In this document: in pieces, positions 5,697 to 6,208 of the stretch
How positions within the stretch are numbered: position 1 is the stretch's first letter
How the letters are laid out: every line of letters starts with the position of its first letter
Source of the DNA: an uncultured Clostridia bacterium
Lineage (GTDB): Bacteria; Bacillota; Clostridia; Christensenellales; Borkfalkiaceae
NCBI GenBank assembly: GCA_944338265.1
Contig: CALVLO010000153.1
Span: 1 to 6,208 of the forward strand
Length of the DNA stretch: 6,208 nucleotides
Direction: 5' to 3'
The notes under the pieces: model-generated
What the model was told of the DNA's origin: nothing
The model's input: the letters and a program-made list of their open reading frames with translations, nothing else
The model's database searches: none
Position numbers and translations under genes: made by a program

Positions 5697-6208
5697 GGTC
5701 TCATTTCCCCTTGCCGATAAATTTCGCAGATGATTTTTTGTGTTTTGAGCGCTTCTTCCCCGCTGATTTCAAGCGGCTCTTCCCCTAAACATGCCTTGTA
5801 AAATTGCTCAATCTGGCGAATATGCCAAAATCCCCAATAATCTTTTCCTCCTTCGTAATTGACGGGATTTTCGTCTTGATGTGCCTCCTCCGTCGTGCCG
5901 TCGTTGTAGCGAATATATGCGTCGTCGTAGTTAAACTCCGCCTTGCCTTTCTCGCAGAGCAATTTAATACAAATCGGTTCGTCCGCGCCGTAGTTGTTCA
6001 TGCAATAGAATCCATAACGCACACCGTTCTTATAGGTAATCAGCCCTTCCGCGCTATCCTCTACCTTGATGATCTCATGCCCTCTGTTCGCCATGCCGCA
6101 GGAGATACTTTCCACTTCGCTGTTCACGATCCAATTTACAAGGTCGATAGAATGGATTGCCTGATCGATTACAACGCCGCCGCCCTCTTTCTCCCAGGTT
6201 CCCTTCCA
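5693..6208 (-). CDS. Gfo/Idh/MocA family oxidoreductase, C-terminal half (cut by window edge)
   Basis: The reading frame is open to the window edge at 6208, giving 171 visible residues; family members usually have about 340-390, so the N-terminal half is outside. A GTG at 6127 is only an internal Val codon, because the conserved motif upstream of it is in frame. That motif, near visible residues 9-27, reads GGGVVIDQAIHSIDLVNWI and contains the family's D-x3-H pair, in which the His commonly assists hydride transfer. The Rossmann NAD(P)-binding domain and the EKP lysine motif cannot be checked. The rest is the alpha/beta dimerisation domain, ending FYKACLGEEPLEISGEEALKTQ-like, a typical C terminus. 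The enzyme probably oxidises or reduces a sugar or cyclitol hydroxyl with NAD(P) in the cytoplasm. Its stop overlaps the isomerase start. Its codon use differs from the rest of the operon: none of its 17 Ile codons is ATA. Confidence 0.92.
   Translation of the reverse strand, partial: WKGTWEKEGGGVVIDQAIHSIDLVNWIVNSEVESISCGMANRGHEIIKVEDSAEGLITYKNGVRYGFYCMNNYGADEPICIKLLCEKGKAEFNYDDAYIRYNDGTTEEAHQDENPVNYEGGKDYWGFWHIRQIEQFYKACLGEEPLEISGEEALKTQKIICEIYRQGEMRP
5707..5712 (-). promoter_or_regulatory. Weak ribosome binding site AAGGGG for the GTG-started isomerase/epimerase
   Basis: AAGGGG sits ten bases upstream of the GTG start, within the last codons of the oxidoreductase gene. It is weaker than the AGGAGG sites elsewhere in the operon, which fits reliance on coupling to the upstream gene. 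Confidence 0.55.

Larger units (their letters stand above)
1..6208 (-). other. Carbohydrate uptake and catabolism operon (open at both ends)
   Basis: Seven codirectional genes are separated by -4, 19, 15, -4, 43 and 26 bp. The longest gap (1718-1760) is AT-rich and holds only a ribosome binding site. No terminator hairpin, convincing internal promoter, riboswitch, tRNA, CRISPR array or mobile element was found, and there is no non-coding stretch above 43 bp. The operon's promoter and any regulator must lie beyond 6208. Confidence 0.85.

Noticed and set aside
5693..6127. Treating the oxidoreductase as a complete 144-residue protein starting at GTG 6127
   Set aside because: The frame stays open to 6208 and the extra 27 codons encode the conserved GGGVVIDQAIHSID motif, so this is a truncated view of a larger gene.

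Overview
The window holds one stretch of a minus-strand carbohydrate-utilisation operon that runs off both ends. All seven genes point the same way. The gaps between them are 15 to 43 bp, two junctions are 4-bp overlaps, and no internal terminator or convincing promoter is visible. Strong AGGAGG-type ribosome binding sites, lipoprotein signal peptides without outer-membrane components, and the protein families present suggest a monoderm Bacillota, probably an uncultured Clostridia-like gut anaerobe. That placement is inference, because no marker gene is present.

In transcription order (high to low coordinate) the genes are: (1) the C-terminal half of a Gfo/Idh/MocA-family NAD(P)-dependent oxidoreductase, cut by the window edge at 6208; (2) a TIM-barrel sugar phosphate isomerase/epimerase (xylose-isomerase-like, AP endonuclease 2 fold), whose GTG start overlaps the oxidoreductase stop; (3) and (4) the two permeases of a CUT1-type carbohydrate ABC importer (MalF/UgpA-like, then MalG/UgpE-like); (5) a 405-residue glycosidase-like protein with no export signal, started by TTG inside a 4-bp overlap with the second permease; (6) a 453-residue paralogue of gene 5 with a lipoprotein signal peptide; (7) the N-terminal part of a lipoprotein solute-binding protein, cut by the window edge at 1.

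The likely working model is as follows. The binding protein and permeases import a sugar or glycoside, powered by an ATPase not encoded here. The lipoprotein paralogue acts on the substrate outside the cell and the unexported paralogue acts inside. The isomerase/epimerase and the oxidoreductase then rework the imported sugar. The most interesting element is this tandem pair of closely related proteins of no family I can name, apparently split between the cell surface and the cytoplasm. Their sequence suggests a (beta/alpha)8 glycoside-hydrolase-like barrel followed by a C-terminal beta-sandwich. Substrate and activity cannot be read from the sequence.
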